Part shown: positions 12,954 to 28,215 of the stretch, piece by piece
Layout: every line of letters starts with the position of its first letter
How positions within the stretch are numbered: the first letter of the stretch is position 1
Origin: Archivesica marissinica
Lineage: Eukaryota; Mollusca; Bivalvia; Venerida; Vesicomyidae
Direction of reading: 5' to 3'
Assembly: GCA_014843695.1 (NCBI GenBank)
Contig: CM026386.1
Location: 20,040,814 to 20,104,813 of the forward strand
Length of the DNA stretch: 64,000 bases
The notes under the pieces: model-generated
The model's input: only the letters and a program-made list of their open reading frames with translations
What the model was told of the DNA's origin: nothing
Databases searched by the model: none
Position numbers and translations under genes: made by a program

Positions 12954-12992
12954 AGTTAAAACAATAGTCTTAGAACAAAAATGTGAAACTAC

Positions 12993-13133
12993 CTTTCTCT
13001 AGGTAAGCATCCGGTACTAGATTGTTTATGAACATTTCTGGCCCAGTCGCTGCGTATGGATCGTCATCGGGTTCGTCTGGTGCCACCACGCCCGTGTCTT
13101 CAAACTGAGGAGGTGGCGGAGGGGGCGGGGAAA
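12993..13133 (-). CDS. abi: abi exon F: polyproline/acidic segment before SH3
   Basis: This 141-bp exon (phase 1 to 1) runs from gtttcag|TTTCCCC to GAGAAAG|gtagtt. It reads V, S, seven Pro, then QFEDTGVVAPDEPDDDPY and ends LVPDAYLEK. Human ABI1 has the same order: a Pro run, an acidic DYEDE-like patch, a DPYA motif and NYIEK directly before the SH3 domain, where the exon also ends. The acidic patch and Pro run form the flexible tether that precedes the SH3 domain, which contacts Abl-type kinases and other Pro-rich partners. The SH3 exon should be next on the minus strand below 12,993 but I do not see it. The 13.4-kb 59-bp satellite begins 53 bases above the acceptor. Confidence 0.92.
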
Positions 13134-13185
13134 CTGAAACACATATTTACTGTGTAGGTATGTCACATGATATACTAGCTGTTTT

Positions 13186-16100
13186 GGCAATGAGGCCAAG
13201 ATCAAATCTACATGTAGAGCTATATATATATATATACTAACGGTGATAATGAGGCCAAGATCAAATCCATATGTAGAGCTATATATAGATATATACTAAT
13301 GGTGATAATGAGGCCAAGATCAAATCCATATGTAGAGCTATATATAGATATATACTAACGGTGATAATGAGGCCAAGATCAAACCCATATATAGAGCTAT
13401 ATATAGATATATACTAACGGTGATAATGAGGCCAAGATCAAACCCATATATAGAGCTATATATAGATATATACTAACGGTGATAATGAGGCCAAGATCAA
13501 ATCCATATATAGAGCTATTTATAGATATATAGATATATATTAATGGTGATAATGAGGCCAAGATCAAATCCACATGTAGAGCTATTTATAGATATATACT
13601 AACGGTGATAATGAGGCCAAGATCAAATCCACATGTAGAGCTATTTATAGATATATACTAACGGTGATAATGAGGCCAAGATCAAATCCATATGTAGAGC
13701 TATATATAGATATATACTAACGGTGATAATGAGGCCAAGATCAAATCCACATGTAGAGCTATTATAGATATATACTAACGGTGATAATGAGGCCAAGATC
13801 AAATCCACATGTAGAGCTATTTATAGATATATATAACGGTGATAATGAGGCCAAGATCAAACCCATATAAGAGCTATATATAGATATATACTAACGGTGA
13901 TAATGAGGCCAAGATCAAACCCATATGTAGAGCTATATATAGATATATACTAACGGTGATAATGAGGCCAAGATCAAATCCATATGTAGAGCTATTTATA
14001 GATATATACTAACGGTGATAATGAGGCCAAGATCAAATCCATATGTAGAGCTATATATAGATATATACTAACGGTGATAATGAGGCCAAGATCAAATCCA
14101 TATGTAGAGCTATATATAGATATATACTAACGGTGATAATGAGGCCAAGATCAAACCCATATATAGAGCTATATATAGATATATACTAACGGTGATAATG
14201 AGGCCAAGATCAAACCCATATATAGAGCTATATATAGATATATACTAACGGTGATAATGAGGCCAAGATCAAATCCATATATAGAGCTATTATATATAGA
14301 TATATACTAACGGTGATAATGAGGCCAAGATCAAATCCACATGTAGAGCTATTTATAGATATATACTAACGGTGATAATGAGGCCAAGATCAAATCCACA
14401 TGTAGAGCTATTTATAGATATATACTAACGGTGATAATGAGGCCAAGATCAAACCCATATATAGATATATACTAACGTGATATGAGGCAAGATCAAATCC
14501 ATATGTAGAGCTATTTATAGATATATACTAACGGTGATAATGAGGCCAAGATCAAATCCACATGTAGAGCTATTTATAGATATATACTAACGGTGATAAT
14601 GAGGCCAAGATCAAACCCATATATAGAGCTATATATAGATATATACTAACGGTGATAATGAGGCCAAGATCAAATCCATATGTAGAGCTATATATAGATA
14701 TATACTAACGGTGATAATGAGGCCAAGATCAAACCCATATGTAGAGCTATATATAGATATATACTAACGGTGATAATGAGGCCAAGATCAAATCCATATG
14801 TAGAGCTATATATAGATATATACTAACGGTGATAATGAGGCCAAGATCAAATCCATATGTAGAGCTATATATAGATATATACTAACGGTGATAATGAGGC
14901 CAAGATCAAACCCATATATAGAGCTATATATAGATATATACTAACGGTGATAATGAGGCCAAGATCAAACCCATATATAGAGCTATATATAGATATATAC
15001 TAACGGTGATAATGAGGCCAAGATCAATCCTATATAGAGCTATTTATAGATAGTGATAATGAGGCCAAGATCAACCACATGTAGAGCTATTTATAGATAT
15101 ATACTAACGGTGATAATGAGGCCAAGATCAAATCCACATGTAGAGCTATTTATAGATATATACTAACGGTGATAATGAGGCCAAGATCAAACCCAAAAAA
15201 AACAAAAACAAACAAACAAAATATATAGATATATACTAACGGTGATAATGAGGCCAAGATCAAATCCACATGTAGAGCTATATATAGATATATACTAACG
15301 GTGATAATGAGGCCAAGATCAAATCCATATGTAGAGCTATTTATAGATATATACTAACGGTGATAATGAGGCCAAGATCAAACCCATATATAGAGCTATA
15401 TATAGATATATACTAACGGTGATAATGAGGCCAAGATCAAATCCACATGTAGAGCTATATATAGATATATACTAACGGTGATAATGAGGCCAAGATCAAA
15501 TCCATATATAGAGCTATTTATAGATATATACTAACGGTGATAATGAGGCCAAGATCAAATCCAATTAGAGCTATTATAGATATATACTAACGGTGATAAT
15601 GAGGCCAAGATCAAACCCATATATAGAGCTATATATAGATATATACTAACGGTGATAATGAGGCCAAGATCAAACCCATATGTAGAGCTATATATAGATA
15701 TATACTAACGGTGATAATGAGGCCAAGATCAAATCCATATGTAGAGCTATTTATAGATATATACTAACGGTGATAATGAGGCCAAGATCAAATCCACATG
15801 TAGAGCTATTTATAGATATATATTAACGGTGATAATGAGGCCAAGATCAAACCCATATATAGAGCTATATATAGATATATACTAACGGTGATAATGAGGC
15901 CAAGATCAAACCCATATGTAGAGCTATATATAGATATATACTAACAGTGATAATGAGGCCAAGATCAAATCCATATGTAGAGCTATTTATAGATATATAC
16001 TAACGGTGATAATGAGGCCAAGATCAAATCCACATGTAGAGCTATTTATAGATATATATTAACGGTGATAATGAGGCCAAGATCAAACCCATATATAGAT

Positions 16101-19100
16101 ATATACTAACGGTGATATTGAGGACAAGATCAAATCCATATGTAGAGCTATTTATAGATATATACTAACGGTGATAATGAGGCCAAGATCAAATCCACAT
16201 GTAGAGCTATTTATAGATATATACTAACGGTGATAATGAGGCCAAGATCAAATCCACATGTAGAGCTATTTATAGATATATACTAACGGTGATAATGAGG
16301 CCAAGATCAAATCCATATGTAGAGCTATATATAGATATATACTAACGGTGATAATGAGGCCAAGATCAAACCCATATGTAGAGCTATATATAGATATATA
16401 CTAACAGTGATAATGAGGCCAAGATCAAATCCATTTGTAGAGCTATTTATAGATATATACTAACGGTGATAATGAGGCCAAGATTAAATCCATTTGTAGA
16501 GCTATTTATAGATATATACTAACGGTGATAATGAGGCCAAGATCAAATCCATATGTAGAGCTATTTATAGATATATACTAACGGTGATAATGAGGCCAAG
16601 ATCAAATCCATTTGTAGAGCTATTTATAGATATATACTAACGGTGATAATGAGGCCAAGATCAAACCCACATGTAGAGCTATATATAGATATATACTAAC
16701 GGTGATACTGAGGCCAAGATCAAATCCACATGTAGAGCTATTTATAGATATATACTAACGGTGATAATGAGGCCAAGATCAAACCCATATGTAGAGCTAT
16801 TTATAGATATATACTAACGGTGATAATGAGGCCAAGATCAAACCCATATATAGAGCTATATATAGATATATACTAACGGTGATAATGAGGCCAAGATCAA
16901 ATCCATATATAGAGCTATATATAGATATATACTAACGGTGATAATGAGGCCAAGATCAAATCCATTTGTAGAGCTATATATAGATATATACTAACGGTGA
17001 TAATGAGGCCAAGATCAAACCCATATGTAGAGCTATTTATAGATATATATTAACGGTGATAATGAGGCCAAGATCAAACCCATATATAGAGCTATATATA
17101 GATATATACTAACGGTGATATTGAGGCCAAGATCAAATCCATATGTAGAGCTATTTATAGATATATACTAACGGTGATAATGAGGCCAAGATCAAATCCA
17201 TATGTAGAGCTATATATAGATATATACTAAATACTAACAGTGTTAATGAGGCCAAGATCAAACCCATATGTAGAGCTATATATAGATATATACTAACGGT
17301 GATAATGAGGCCAAGATCAAACCCATATGTAGAGCTATATATAGATATATACTAACAGTGATAATGAGGCCAAGATCAAATCCATATGTAGAGCTATTTA
17401 TAGATATATACTAACGGTGATAATGAGGCCAAGATCAAATCCATATGTAGAGCTATATATAGATATATACTAATGGTGATAATGAGGCCAAGATCAAATC
17501 CATATGTAGAGCTATATATAGATATATACTAACGGTGATAATGAGGCCAAGATCAAACCCATATATAGAGCTATATATAGATATATACTAACGGTGATAA
17601 TGAGGCCAAGATCAAACCCATATATAGAGCTATATATAGATATATACTAATGGTGATAATGAGGCCAAGATCAAATCCATATATAGAGCTATTTATAGAT
17701 ATATAGATATATATTAATGGTGATAATGAGGCCAAGATCAAATCCACATGTAGAGCTATATATAGATATATACTAACGGTGATAATGAGGCCAAGATCAA
17801 ATCCATATGTAGAGCTATTTATAGATATATACTAACGGTGATAATGAGGCCAAGATCAAACCCATATATAGATATATACTAACGGTGATATTGAGGACAA
17901 GATCAAATCCATATGTAGAGCTATTTATAGATATATACTAACGGTGATAATGAGGCCAAGATCAAATCCACATGTAGAGCTATTTATAGATATATACTAA
18001 CGGTGATAATGAGGCCAAGATCAAATCCATATGTAGAGCTATTTATAGATATATACTAACGGTGATAATGAGGCCAAGATCAAACCCATATGTAGAGCTA
18101 TATATAGATATATACTAACAGTGATAATGAGGCCAAGATCAAATCCATATGTAGAGCTATTTATAGATATATACTAACGGTGATAATGAGGCCAAGATCA
18201 AATCCACATGTAGAGCTATTTATAGATATATATTAACGGTGATAATGAGGCCAAGATCAAACCCATATATAGATATATACTAACGGTGATATTGAGGACA
18301 AGATCAAATCCATATGTAGAGCTATTTATAGATATATACTAACGGTGATAATGAGGCCAAGATCAAATCCACATGTAGAGCTATTTATAGATATATACTA
18401 ACAGTGATAATGAGGCCAAGATCAAATCCATTTGTAGAGCTATTTATAGATATATACTAACGGTGATAATGAGGCCAAGATTAAATCCATTTGTAGAGCT
18501 ATTTATAGATATATACTAACGGTGATAATGAGGCCAAGATTAAACCCATTTGTAGAGCTATTTATAGATATATACTAACGGTGATAATGAGGCCAAGATC
18601 AAATCCATTTGTAGAGCTATTTATAGATATATACTAACGGTGATAATGAGGCCAAGATCAAACCCACATGTAGAGCTATATATAGATATATACTAACGGT
18701 GATACTGAGGCCAAGATCAAATCCACATGTAGAGCTATTTATAGATATATACTAACGGTGATAATGAGGCCAAGATCAAACCCATATGTAGAGCTATTTA
18801 TAGATATATACTAACGGTGATAATGAGGCCAAGATCAAACCCATATATAGAGCTATATATAGATATATACTAACGGTGATAATGAGGCCAAGATCAAATC
18901 CATTTGTAGAGCTATATATAGATATATACTAACGGTGATAATGAGGCCAAGATCAAACCCATATGTAGAGCTATTTATAGATATATATTAACGGTGATAA
19001 TGAGGCCAAGATCAAACCCATATATAGAGCTATATATAGATATATACTAACGGTGATATTGAGGCCAAGATCAAATCCATATGTAGAGCTATTTATAGAT

Positions 19101-22100
19101 ATATACTAACGGTGATAATGAGGCCAAGATCAAATCCATATGTAGAGCTATATATAGATATATACTAAATACTAACAGTGATAATGAGGCCAAGATCAAA
19201 CCCATATGTAGAGCTATATATAGATATATACTAACAGTGATAATGAGGCCAAGATCAAATCCATTTGTAGAGCTATTTATAGATATATACTAACGGTGAT
19301 AATGAGGCCAAGATCAAACCCACATGTAGAGCTATATATAGATATATACTAACGGTGATACTGAGGCCAAGATCAAATCCACATGTAGAGCTATTTATAG
19401 ATATATACTAACGGTGATAATGAGGCCAAGGTCAAACCCATATGTAGAGCTATTTATAGATATATACTAACGGTGATAATGAGGCCAAGATCAAACCCAT
19501 ATATAGAGCTATATATAGATATATACTAACGGTGATAATGAGGCCAAGATCAAATCCATTTGTAGAGCTATATATAGATATATACTAACGGTGATAATGA
19601 GGCCAAGATCAAACTCATATATATACCTATATATAGATATATATTAACGGTGATAATGAGGCCAAGATCAAATCCATTTGTAGAGCTATATATAGATATA
19701 TACTAACGGTGATAAGAGGCCAAGATCAAACCCATATATAGAGCTATATATAGATATATACTAATGGTGATAATGAGGCCAAGATCAAACCCACATGTAG
19801 AGCTATATATAGATATATACTAACGGTGATAATGAGGCCAAGATCAAATCCATATATAGAGCTATATATAGATATATACTAACGGTGATAATGAGGCCAA
19901 GATCAAACCCATATATATACCTATATATAGATATATATTAACGGTGATAATGAGGCCAAGATCAAACCCACATGTAGAGCTATATATAGATATATACTAA
20001 CGGTGATAATGAGGCCAAGATCACACCCATATATAGAGCTATATATAGATATATACTAACGGTGATAATGAGGCCAAGATCAAATCCATATATAGAGCTA
20101 TATATAGATATATATTAACGGTGATAATGAGGCCAAGATCAAACCCACATGTAGAGCTATTTATAGATATATATTAATGGTGATAATGAGGCCAAGATTA
20201 AATCCATTTGTAGAGCTATTTATAGATATATACTAACGGTGATAATGAGGCCAAGATCAAATCCATATATAGAGCTATATATAGATATATACTAACGGTG
20301 ATAATGAGGCCAAGATCAAATCCATTTGTAGAGCTATATATAGATATATACTAACGGTGATAATGAGGCCAAGATCAAACCCATATGTAGAGCTATTTAT
20401 AGATATATACTAACGGTGATAATGAGGCCAAGATCAAACCCATATATATACCTATATATAGATATATATTAACGGTGATAATGAGGCCAAGATCAAACCC
20501 ACATGTAGAGCTATATATAGATATATACTAACGGTGATAATGAGGCCAAGATCAAATCCATATATAGAGCTATATATAGATATATATTAACGGTGATAAT
20601 GAGGCCAAGATCAAACCCACATGTAGAGCTATTTATAGATATATATTAATGGTGATAATGAGGCAAAGATTAAATCCATTTGTAGAGCTATTTATAGATA
20701 TATACCAACGGTGATAATGAGGCCAAGATCAAATCCATATATAGAGCTATATATAGATATATACTAACGGTGATAATGAGGCCAAGATCAAATCCATTTG
20801 TAGAGCTATATATAGATATATACTAACGGTGATAATGAGGCCAAGATCAAACCCATATGTAGAGCTATTTATAGATATATACTAATGGTGATAATGAGGC
20901 CAAGATCAAACCCATATATATACCTATATATAGATATATATTAACGGTGATAATGAGGCCAAGATCAAACCCACATGTAGAGCTATATATAGATATATAC
21001 TAACGGTGATAATGAGGCCAAGATCAAACCCATATATAGAGCTATATATAGATATATACTAACGGTGATAATGAGGCCAAGATCAAATCCATATATAGAG
21101 CTATATATAGATATATACTAACGGTGATAATGAGGCCAAGATCAAATCCATATGTAGAGCTATATATAGATATATACTAACGGTGATAATGAGGCCAAGA
21201 TCAAACCCATATGTAGAGCTATTTATAGATATATACTAACGGTGATAATGAGGCCAAGATCAAACCCATATATAGAGCTATATATAGATATATACTAACG
21301 GTGATAATGAGGCCAAGATCAAACCCACATGTAGAGCTATATATAGATATATACTAACGGTGATAATGAGGCCAAGATCAAACCATATGTAGAGCTATTA
21401 TAGATATATACTAACGGTGAAAAGGCCAAGATCAAATCCATATTAGAGCTATATATAGATATATACTAACGGTGATAATGAGGCCAAGATCAAATCCATT
21501 TGTAGAGCTATATATAGATATATACTAACGGTGATAATGAGGCCAAGATCAAACCCATATGTAGAGCTATTTATAGATATATACTAACGGTGATAATGAG
21601 GCCAAGATCAAACCCATATATAGAGCTATATATAGATATATACTAACGGTGATAATGAGGCCAAGATCAAATCCATATGTAGAGCTATTTATAGATATAT
21701 ACTAACGGTGATAATGAGGCCAAGATCAAATCCATATGTAGAGCTATATATAGATATATATACTAACGGTGATAATGAGGCCAAGATCAAACCCATATGT
21801 AGAGCTATATATAGATATATACTAACGGTGATAATGAGGCCAAGATCAAACCCATATGTAGAGCTATATATAGATATATACTAACGGTGATAATGAGGCC
21901 AAGATCAAATCCATATGTAGAGCTATTTATAGATATATACTAACGGTGATAATGAGGCCAAGATCAAATCCATATGTAGAGCTATATATAGATATATACT
22001 AACGGTGATAATGAGGCCAAGATCAAATCCATATGTAGAGCTATATATAGATATATACTAACGGTGATAATGAGGCCAAGATCAAATCCATATGTAGAGC

Positions 22101-25100
22101 TATTACGTGATAATGAGGCCAAGATCAAACCCATTATAGATATATACTAACGGTGATAATGAGGCCAAGATCAAACCCATATGTAGAGCTATATATAGAT
22201 ATATACTAACAGTGATAATGAGGCCAAGATCAAATCCATATGTAGAGCTATTTATAGATATATACTAACGGTGATAATGAGGCCAAGATCAAATCCACAT
22301 GTAGAGCTATTTATAGATATATATTAACGGTGATAATGAGGCCAAGATCAAACCCATATATAGATATATACTAACGGTGATATTGAGGACAAGATCAAAT
22401 CCATATGTAGAGCTATTTATAGATATATACTAACGGTGATAATGAGGCCAAGATCAAATCCACATGTAGAGCTATTTATAGATATATACTAACAGTGATA
22501 ATGAGGCCAAGATCAAATCCATTTGTAGAGCTATTTATAGATATATACTAACGGTGATAATGAGGCCAAGATTAAATCCATTTGTAGAGCTATTTATAGA
22601 TATATACTAACGGTGATAATGAGGCCAAGATTAAACCCATTTGTAGAGCTATTTATAGATATATACTAACGGTGATACTGAGGCCAAGATCAAATCCACA
22701 TGTAGAGCTATTTATAGATATATACTAACGGTGATAATGAGGCCAAGGTCAAACCCATATGTAGAGCTATTTATAGATATATACTAACGGTGATAATGAG
22801 GCCAAGATCAAACCCATATATAGAGCTATATATAGATATATACTAACGGTGATAATGAGGCCAAGATCAAATCCATTTGTAGAGCTATATATAGATATAT
22901 ACTAACGGTGATAATGAGGCCAAGATCAAACTCATATATATATACCTATATATAGATATATATTAACGGTGATAATGAGGCCAAGATCAAATCCATTTGT
23001 AGAGCTATATATAGATATATACTAACGGTGATAATGAGGCCAAGATCAAACTCATATATATACCTATATATAGATATATATTAACGGTGATAATGAGGCC
23101 AAGATCAAACCCACATGTAGAGCTATATATAGATATATACTAATGTTGATAATGAGGCCAAGATCAAACCCATATATAGAGCTATTTATAGATATATACT
23201 AACGGTGATAATGAGGCCAAGATCAAATCCACATGTAGAGCTATTTATAGATATATATTAATGGTGATAATGAGGCCAAGATTAAATCCATTTGTAGAGC
23301 TATTTATAGATATATACTAACGGTGATAATGAGGCCAAGATTAAATACATTTGTAGAGCTATTTATAGATATATACTAACGGTGATAATGAGGCCAAGAT
23401 CAAACCCATATTATATGTAGAGCTATTTATAGATATATACTAACGGTGATAAGAGGCCAAGATCAAACCCATATATAGAGCTATATATAGATATATATTA
23501 ACGGTGATAATGAGGCCAAGATCAAACCCACATGTAGAGCTATATATAGATATATACTAACGGTGATAATGAGGCCAAGATCAAACCCATATATAGAGCT
23601 ATATATAGATATATACTAACGGTGATAATAAGGCCAATATCAAATCCCTATATAGAGCTATATATAGATATATACTAACGGTGATAATGAGGCCAAGATC
23701 AAATCCATTTGTAGAGCTATATATAGATATATACTAACGGTGATAATGAGGCCAAGATCAAACCCATATGTAGAGCTATTTATAGATATATACTAACGGT
23801 GATAATGAGGCCAAGATCAAACCCATATATAGAGCTATATATAGATATATACTAACGGTGATAATGAGGCCAAGATCAAATCCATATGTAGAGGTATTTA
23901 TAGATATATACTAACGGTGATAATGAGGCCAAGATCAAACCCATATATAGAGCTATATATAGATACATACTAACGGTGATAATGAGGCCAAGATCAAATC
24001 AACATGTAGAGCTATTTATAGATATATATTAACGGTGATAATGAGGCCAAGATCAAACCCATATATAGAGCTATATATAGATATATACTAACGGTGATAT
24101 TGAGGCCAAGATCAAATCCATATGTAGAGCTATTTATTGATATATTCTAACGGTGATAATGAGGCCAAGATCAAATCCATATGTAGAGCTATATATAGAT
24201 ATATACTAACGGTGATAATGAGGCCAAGATCAAACCCATATGTAGAGCTATATATAGATATATACTAACAGTGATAATGAGGCCAAGATCAAATCCATTT
24301 GTAGAGCTATTTATAGATATATACTAACGGTGATAATGAGGCCAAGATCAAATCCATATGTAGAGCTATATATAGATATATACTAACGGTGATAATGAGG
24401 CCAAGATTAAATCCATTTGTAGAGCTATTTATAGATATATATTAACGGTGATAATGAGGCCAAGATCAAATCCATTTGTAGAGCTATTTATAGATATATA
24501 CTAACGGTGATAATGACGCCAAGATCAAATCCATGTGTAGAGCTATATATAGATATATACTAACGGTGATAATGAGGCCAAGATCAAACCCACATGTAGA
24601 GCTATTTATAGATATATCCTAACGGTGATAATGAGGCCAAGATCAAACCCATATTATATGTAGAGCTATTTATAGATATATACTAACGGTGATAAGAGGC
24701 CAAGATCAAACCCATATATAGAGCTATATATAGATATATAATAATGGTGATAATGAGGCCAAGATCAAACCCACATGTAGAGCTATTTATAGATATATAC
24801 TAACGGTGATAATGAGGCCAAGATCAAACCCATATATATACCTATATATAGATATATATTAACGGTGATAATGAGGCCAAGATCAAACCCATATATAGAG
24901 CTATATATAGATATATACTAACGGTGATAATGAGGCCAAGATCAAACCCATATGTAGAGCTATTTATAGATATATACTAACGGTGATAATGAGGCCAAGA
25001 TCAAACCCATATATATACCTATATATGGATATATATTATCGGTGATAATGTGGCCAAGATCAAACCCACATGTAGAGCTATATATAGATATATACTAATG

Positions 25101-26590
25101 GTGATAATGAGGCCAAGATCAAACCCACATGTAGAGCTATATATAGATATATACTAACGGTGATAATGAGGCCAAGATCAAATCCACCACATGTATAGCT
25201 ATTTATAGATATATATTAACGGTGATAATGAGGCCAAGATCAAATCCATATGTAGAGCTATTTATAGATATATACTAACGGTGATAATGAGGCCAAGATC
25301 AAATCCATATGTAGAGCTATATATAGATATATACTAACGGTGATAATGAGGCCAAGATTAAATCCATTTGTAGAGCTATTTATAGATATATACTAACGGT
25401 GATAATGAGGCCAAGATCAAATCCATTTGTAGAGCTATTTATAGATATATACTAACGGTGATAATGACGCCAAGATCAAATCCATGTGTAGAGCTATATA
25501 TAGATATATACTAACGGTGATAATGAGGCCAAGATCAAACCCACATGTAGAGCTATTTATAGATATATCCTAACGGTGATAATGAGGCCAAGATCAAACC
25601 CATATTATATGTAGAGCTATTTATAGATATATACTAACGGTGATAAGAGGCCAAGATCAAACCCATATATAGAGCTATATATAGATATATAATAATGGTG
25701 ATAATGAGGCCAAGATCAAACCCACATGTAGAGCTATTTATAGATATATACTAACGGTGATAATGAGGCCAAGATCAAACCCATATATATACCTATATAT
25801 AGATATATATTAACGGTGATAATGAGGCCAAGATCAAACCCATATATAGAGCTATATATAGATATATACTAACGGTGATAATGAGGCCAAGATCAAACCC
25901 ATATGTAGAGCTATTTATAGATATATACTAACGGTGATAATGAGGCCAAGATCAAACCCATATATATACCTATATATAGATATATATTAACGGTGATAAT
26001 GTGGCCAAGATCAAACCCACATGTAGAGCTATATATAGATATATACTAACGGTGATAAGAGGCCAAGATCAAACCCATATATAGAGCTATATATAGATAT
26101 ATAATAATGGTGATAATGAGGCCAAGATCAAACCCACATGTAGAGCTATTTATAGATATATACTAACGGTGATAATGAGGCCAAGATCAAACCCATATAT
26201 ATACCTATATATAGATATATATTAACGGTGATAATGAGGCCAAGATCAAACCCATATATAGAGCTATATATAGATATATACTAACGGTGATAATGAGGCC
26301 AAGATCAAACCCATATGTAGAGCTATTTATAGATATATACTAACGGTGATAATGAGGCCAAGATCAAACCCATATATATACCTATATATAGATATATATT
26401 AACGGTGATAATGTGGCCAAGATCAAACCCACATGTAGAGCTATATATAGATATATACTAACGGTGATAATGAGGCCAAGATCAAATCCACCACATGTAT
26501 AGCTATTTATAGATATATATTAACGGTGATAATGAGGCCAAGATCAAATCCATATGTAGAGCTATTTATAGATATATACTAACGGTGATA
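13186..26590 (+). repeat. 13.4-kb satellite of 59-bp units in an abi intron (about 227 copies)
   Basis: Units read GATAATGAGGCCAAGATCAA, then a variable CCATATGTAGAGCTAT part and ATAGATATATACTAACGGT. Variation is concentrated at two places: CACATG, CATATG, CATTTG or CATATA, and CTATTTATAG or CTATATATAG. Long higher-order duplications are clear. The rare GACGCC variant recurs 951 bp apart (24,515 and 25,466), and GTGGCC recurs at 25,047, 25,998 and 26,409 (951 and 411 bp). The unit at 15,190-15,230 holds a unique A/C-rich insert. The array fills most of the intron between exons F and E. Confidence 0.98.
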
Positions 26591-26621
26591 TGTAAACTGT
26601 AATAGCAAACATGCCAAATCG

Positions 26622-26850
26622 GCTGTACGATTAGCGCAGTGGTGTTAGCGCGCTCGCTTCTCACCAACCCGGGTTCGATCCTAGGACCGAGAGGCATGTG
26701 AGATGGTACGGTGGTCGCAAGATCGGACAGGTGTGTTTTCTCCAGTTTCCTCCCACACGAATGACCACATTTATGCTTTCATCCGCGCCAACAAGAGTGA
26801 TTAATATAAGTTGTTAGAACTTGCTTCGCTATCATTGTAGTTTAAACTAG
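26622..26850 (+). mobile_element. SINE-B, plus copy of an inverted pair
   Basis: The head is GATTAGCGCAGTGGTGTTAG and GGGTTCGATCC (box B). The body has GTGAGATGGTACGGTGGTCG and the tail is ATATAAGTTGTTAGAACTTG. A copy of the same family lies in the opposite orientation about 88 bases away. Confidence 0.88.
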
Positions 26851-26937
26851 AAGAGGCCAATTACCCAGTATATATCCATACTGTTGCTAAGCAACAGGAT
26901 TAATGTACTACATACTACACAATCAATATTTATGTGG

Positions 26938-27168
26938 AATAAAGGTTTGCGAAGCAAGTTTCAACAACTTATATAAAACACTCTCGTTGGCGCGGATGAA
27001 AGCGTAAATGTGGTCATTCACGTGGGAGGAAACCGGAACACCCGGAGAAACCCCACCTGTCCGATCTGGCGACCACCGTACCATCTCACATACTTCCCAG
27101 TCCAAGCATCGAACCCGGGTTGCATTGGTGAGAAGCAAGCGCGCTAACCACTGCGCTAATCGGACAGC
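26938..27168 (-). mobile_element. SINE-B, minus copy of an inverted pair
   Basis: Read on the minus strand it is a near-complete SINE-B: GTCCGATTAGCGCAGTGGTT, box B GGGTTCGATGC, ACCTGTCC reversed elements and a TTGCTTCGCAAACC tail. It is the best-preserved copy of this family in the window. Confidence 0.88.
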
Positions 27169-28203
27169 TAGTTCTGTAGCGGAGTAAAGGGTTAAGTGAG
27201 GTGTTGTTGTTGTTCTTCTGTGCTTGAGACAAATAAAATATCATCTATACTTACAGGATTCTATTCTAATAAACAGAAACATTCAGGAAGAAGGAAGAAA
27301 GAAAAGAAGCAAAAGAATCTTGTGTTTCTACTAATGCCAATTTAGAAATGAGGATGAAATAGTGTAATTTGTAATTTGGGGAGGGCAGTTTACTAATGTT
27401 GTTAGAACTTGTTGCCCAGCCCATTTTGCATTTGCTTTGCTTTGTCATGATTATGTATGTAATGTAAATAGCAAATAAAATATGATTAAACTATCATTAA
27501 ACTCTCTCCCTTCCCTCTCTCTCTCCAACCAACCCACTCTCTCCTCCCCCCCTCTCCCTCTCTCTCTCTCAAAAAATCGTATTGAAAATATTTTCTCCAT
27601 CACACATATACATTGTAATGATATTTAATGTAGCTGCGCTTTTAGCATGGAAATACTGTTTAAGTCATATGAATATAGAGTTTAATAATAACTAGAATTG
27701 TCTACGAATAATTCACACAATGTACCATTAAACAATAACCGTAAAATATTAAATGAACACAGAAAACAGATGGAAAGAACAGCTAAGGTACTTTATACTA
27801 CAATATCATGCAGGTATCAAAGTGTAACACCAAAGCCAAGACCTAATTGGTTACTGCAAAAGGCATTAGAAAAGATGGAAAAAAGATATTAGTTTAATGC
27901 CAAGTTCGTACAATATTAGTTTAATCGATTTCGAGATCTATTTCCCAGTAGAAGCCATCACCAATAGGTAGTCTAGAGAGGTGGCGGTATACACTCTCGG
28001 TGTCTAGCCTAAGGGCAACCCCCTATTAATCTGGAGAGGCTCGATCTCAAAATCCTTCATATATGATAATGAGGTAAGCAACAGAATCCGCTACATGCTG
28101 GAGACTCGAATATAAGGTACGATAGTGTGACATCCTGATGTCACAAACGTTTCTATCTCTTATCTAAGAGTACAGTTAATTGCAGCAGGATTTCATAAAG
28201 TGT
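27169..28203. other. Intron sequence with CT-rich microsatellite
   Basis: There is a pyrimidine (CT)-rich stretch at about 27,497-27,572. A 64-codon open frame at 27,698-27,892 (RKILNEHRKQMERTAK, NWLLQKALEKMEKRY) has a protein-like, Lys/Glu-rich look but matches nothing I recognise and lacks clear splice sites. The rest shows no feature. Confidence 0.5.
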
Positions 28204-28215
28204 TAAAGCGACACT

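Noticed and set aside
13186..26590. CRISPR-like regular repeats
   Set aside because: There are no unique spacers between repeats, the whole unit is repeated, and the setting is a eukaryotic intron. The same holds for the 24-, 28-, 43- and 61-bp arrays.
27698..27892. 64-codon Lys/Glu-rich frame as a gene
   Set aside because: It looks mildly protein-like but has no recognised family, no splice sites and no second copy in the window. It is left as unassigned intron sequence.
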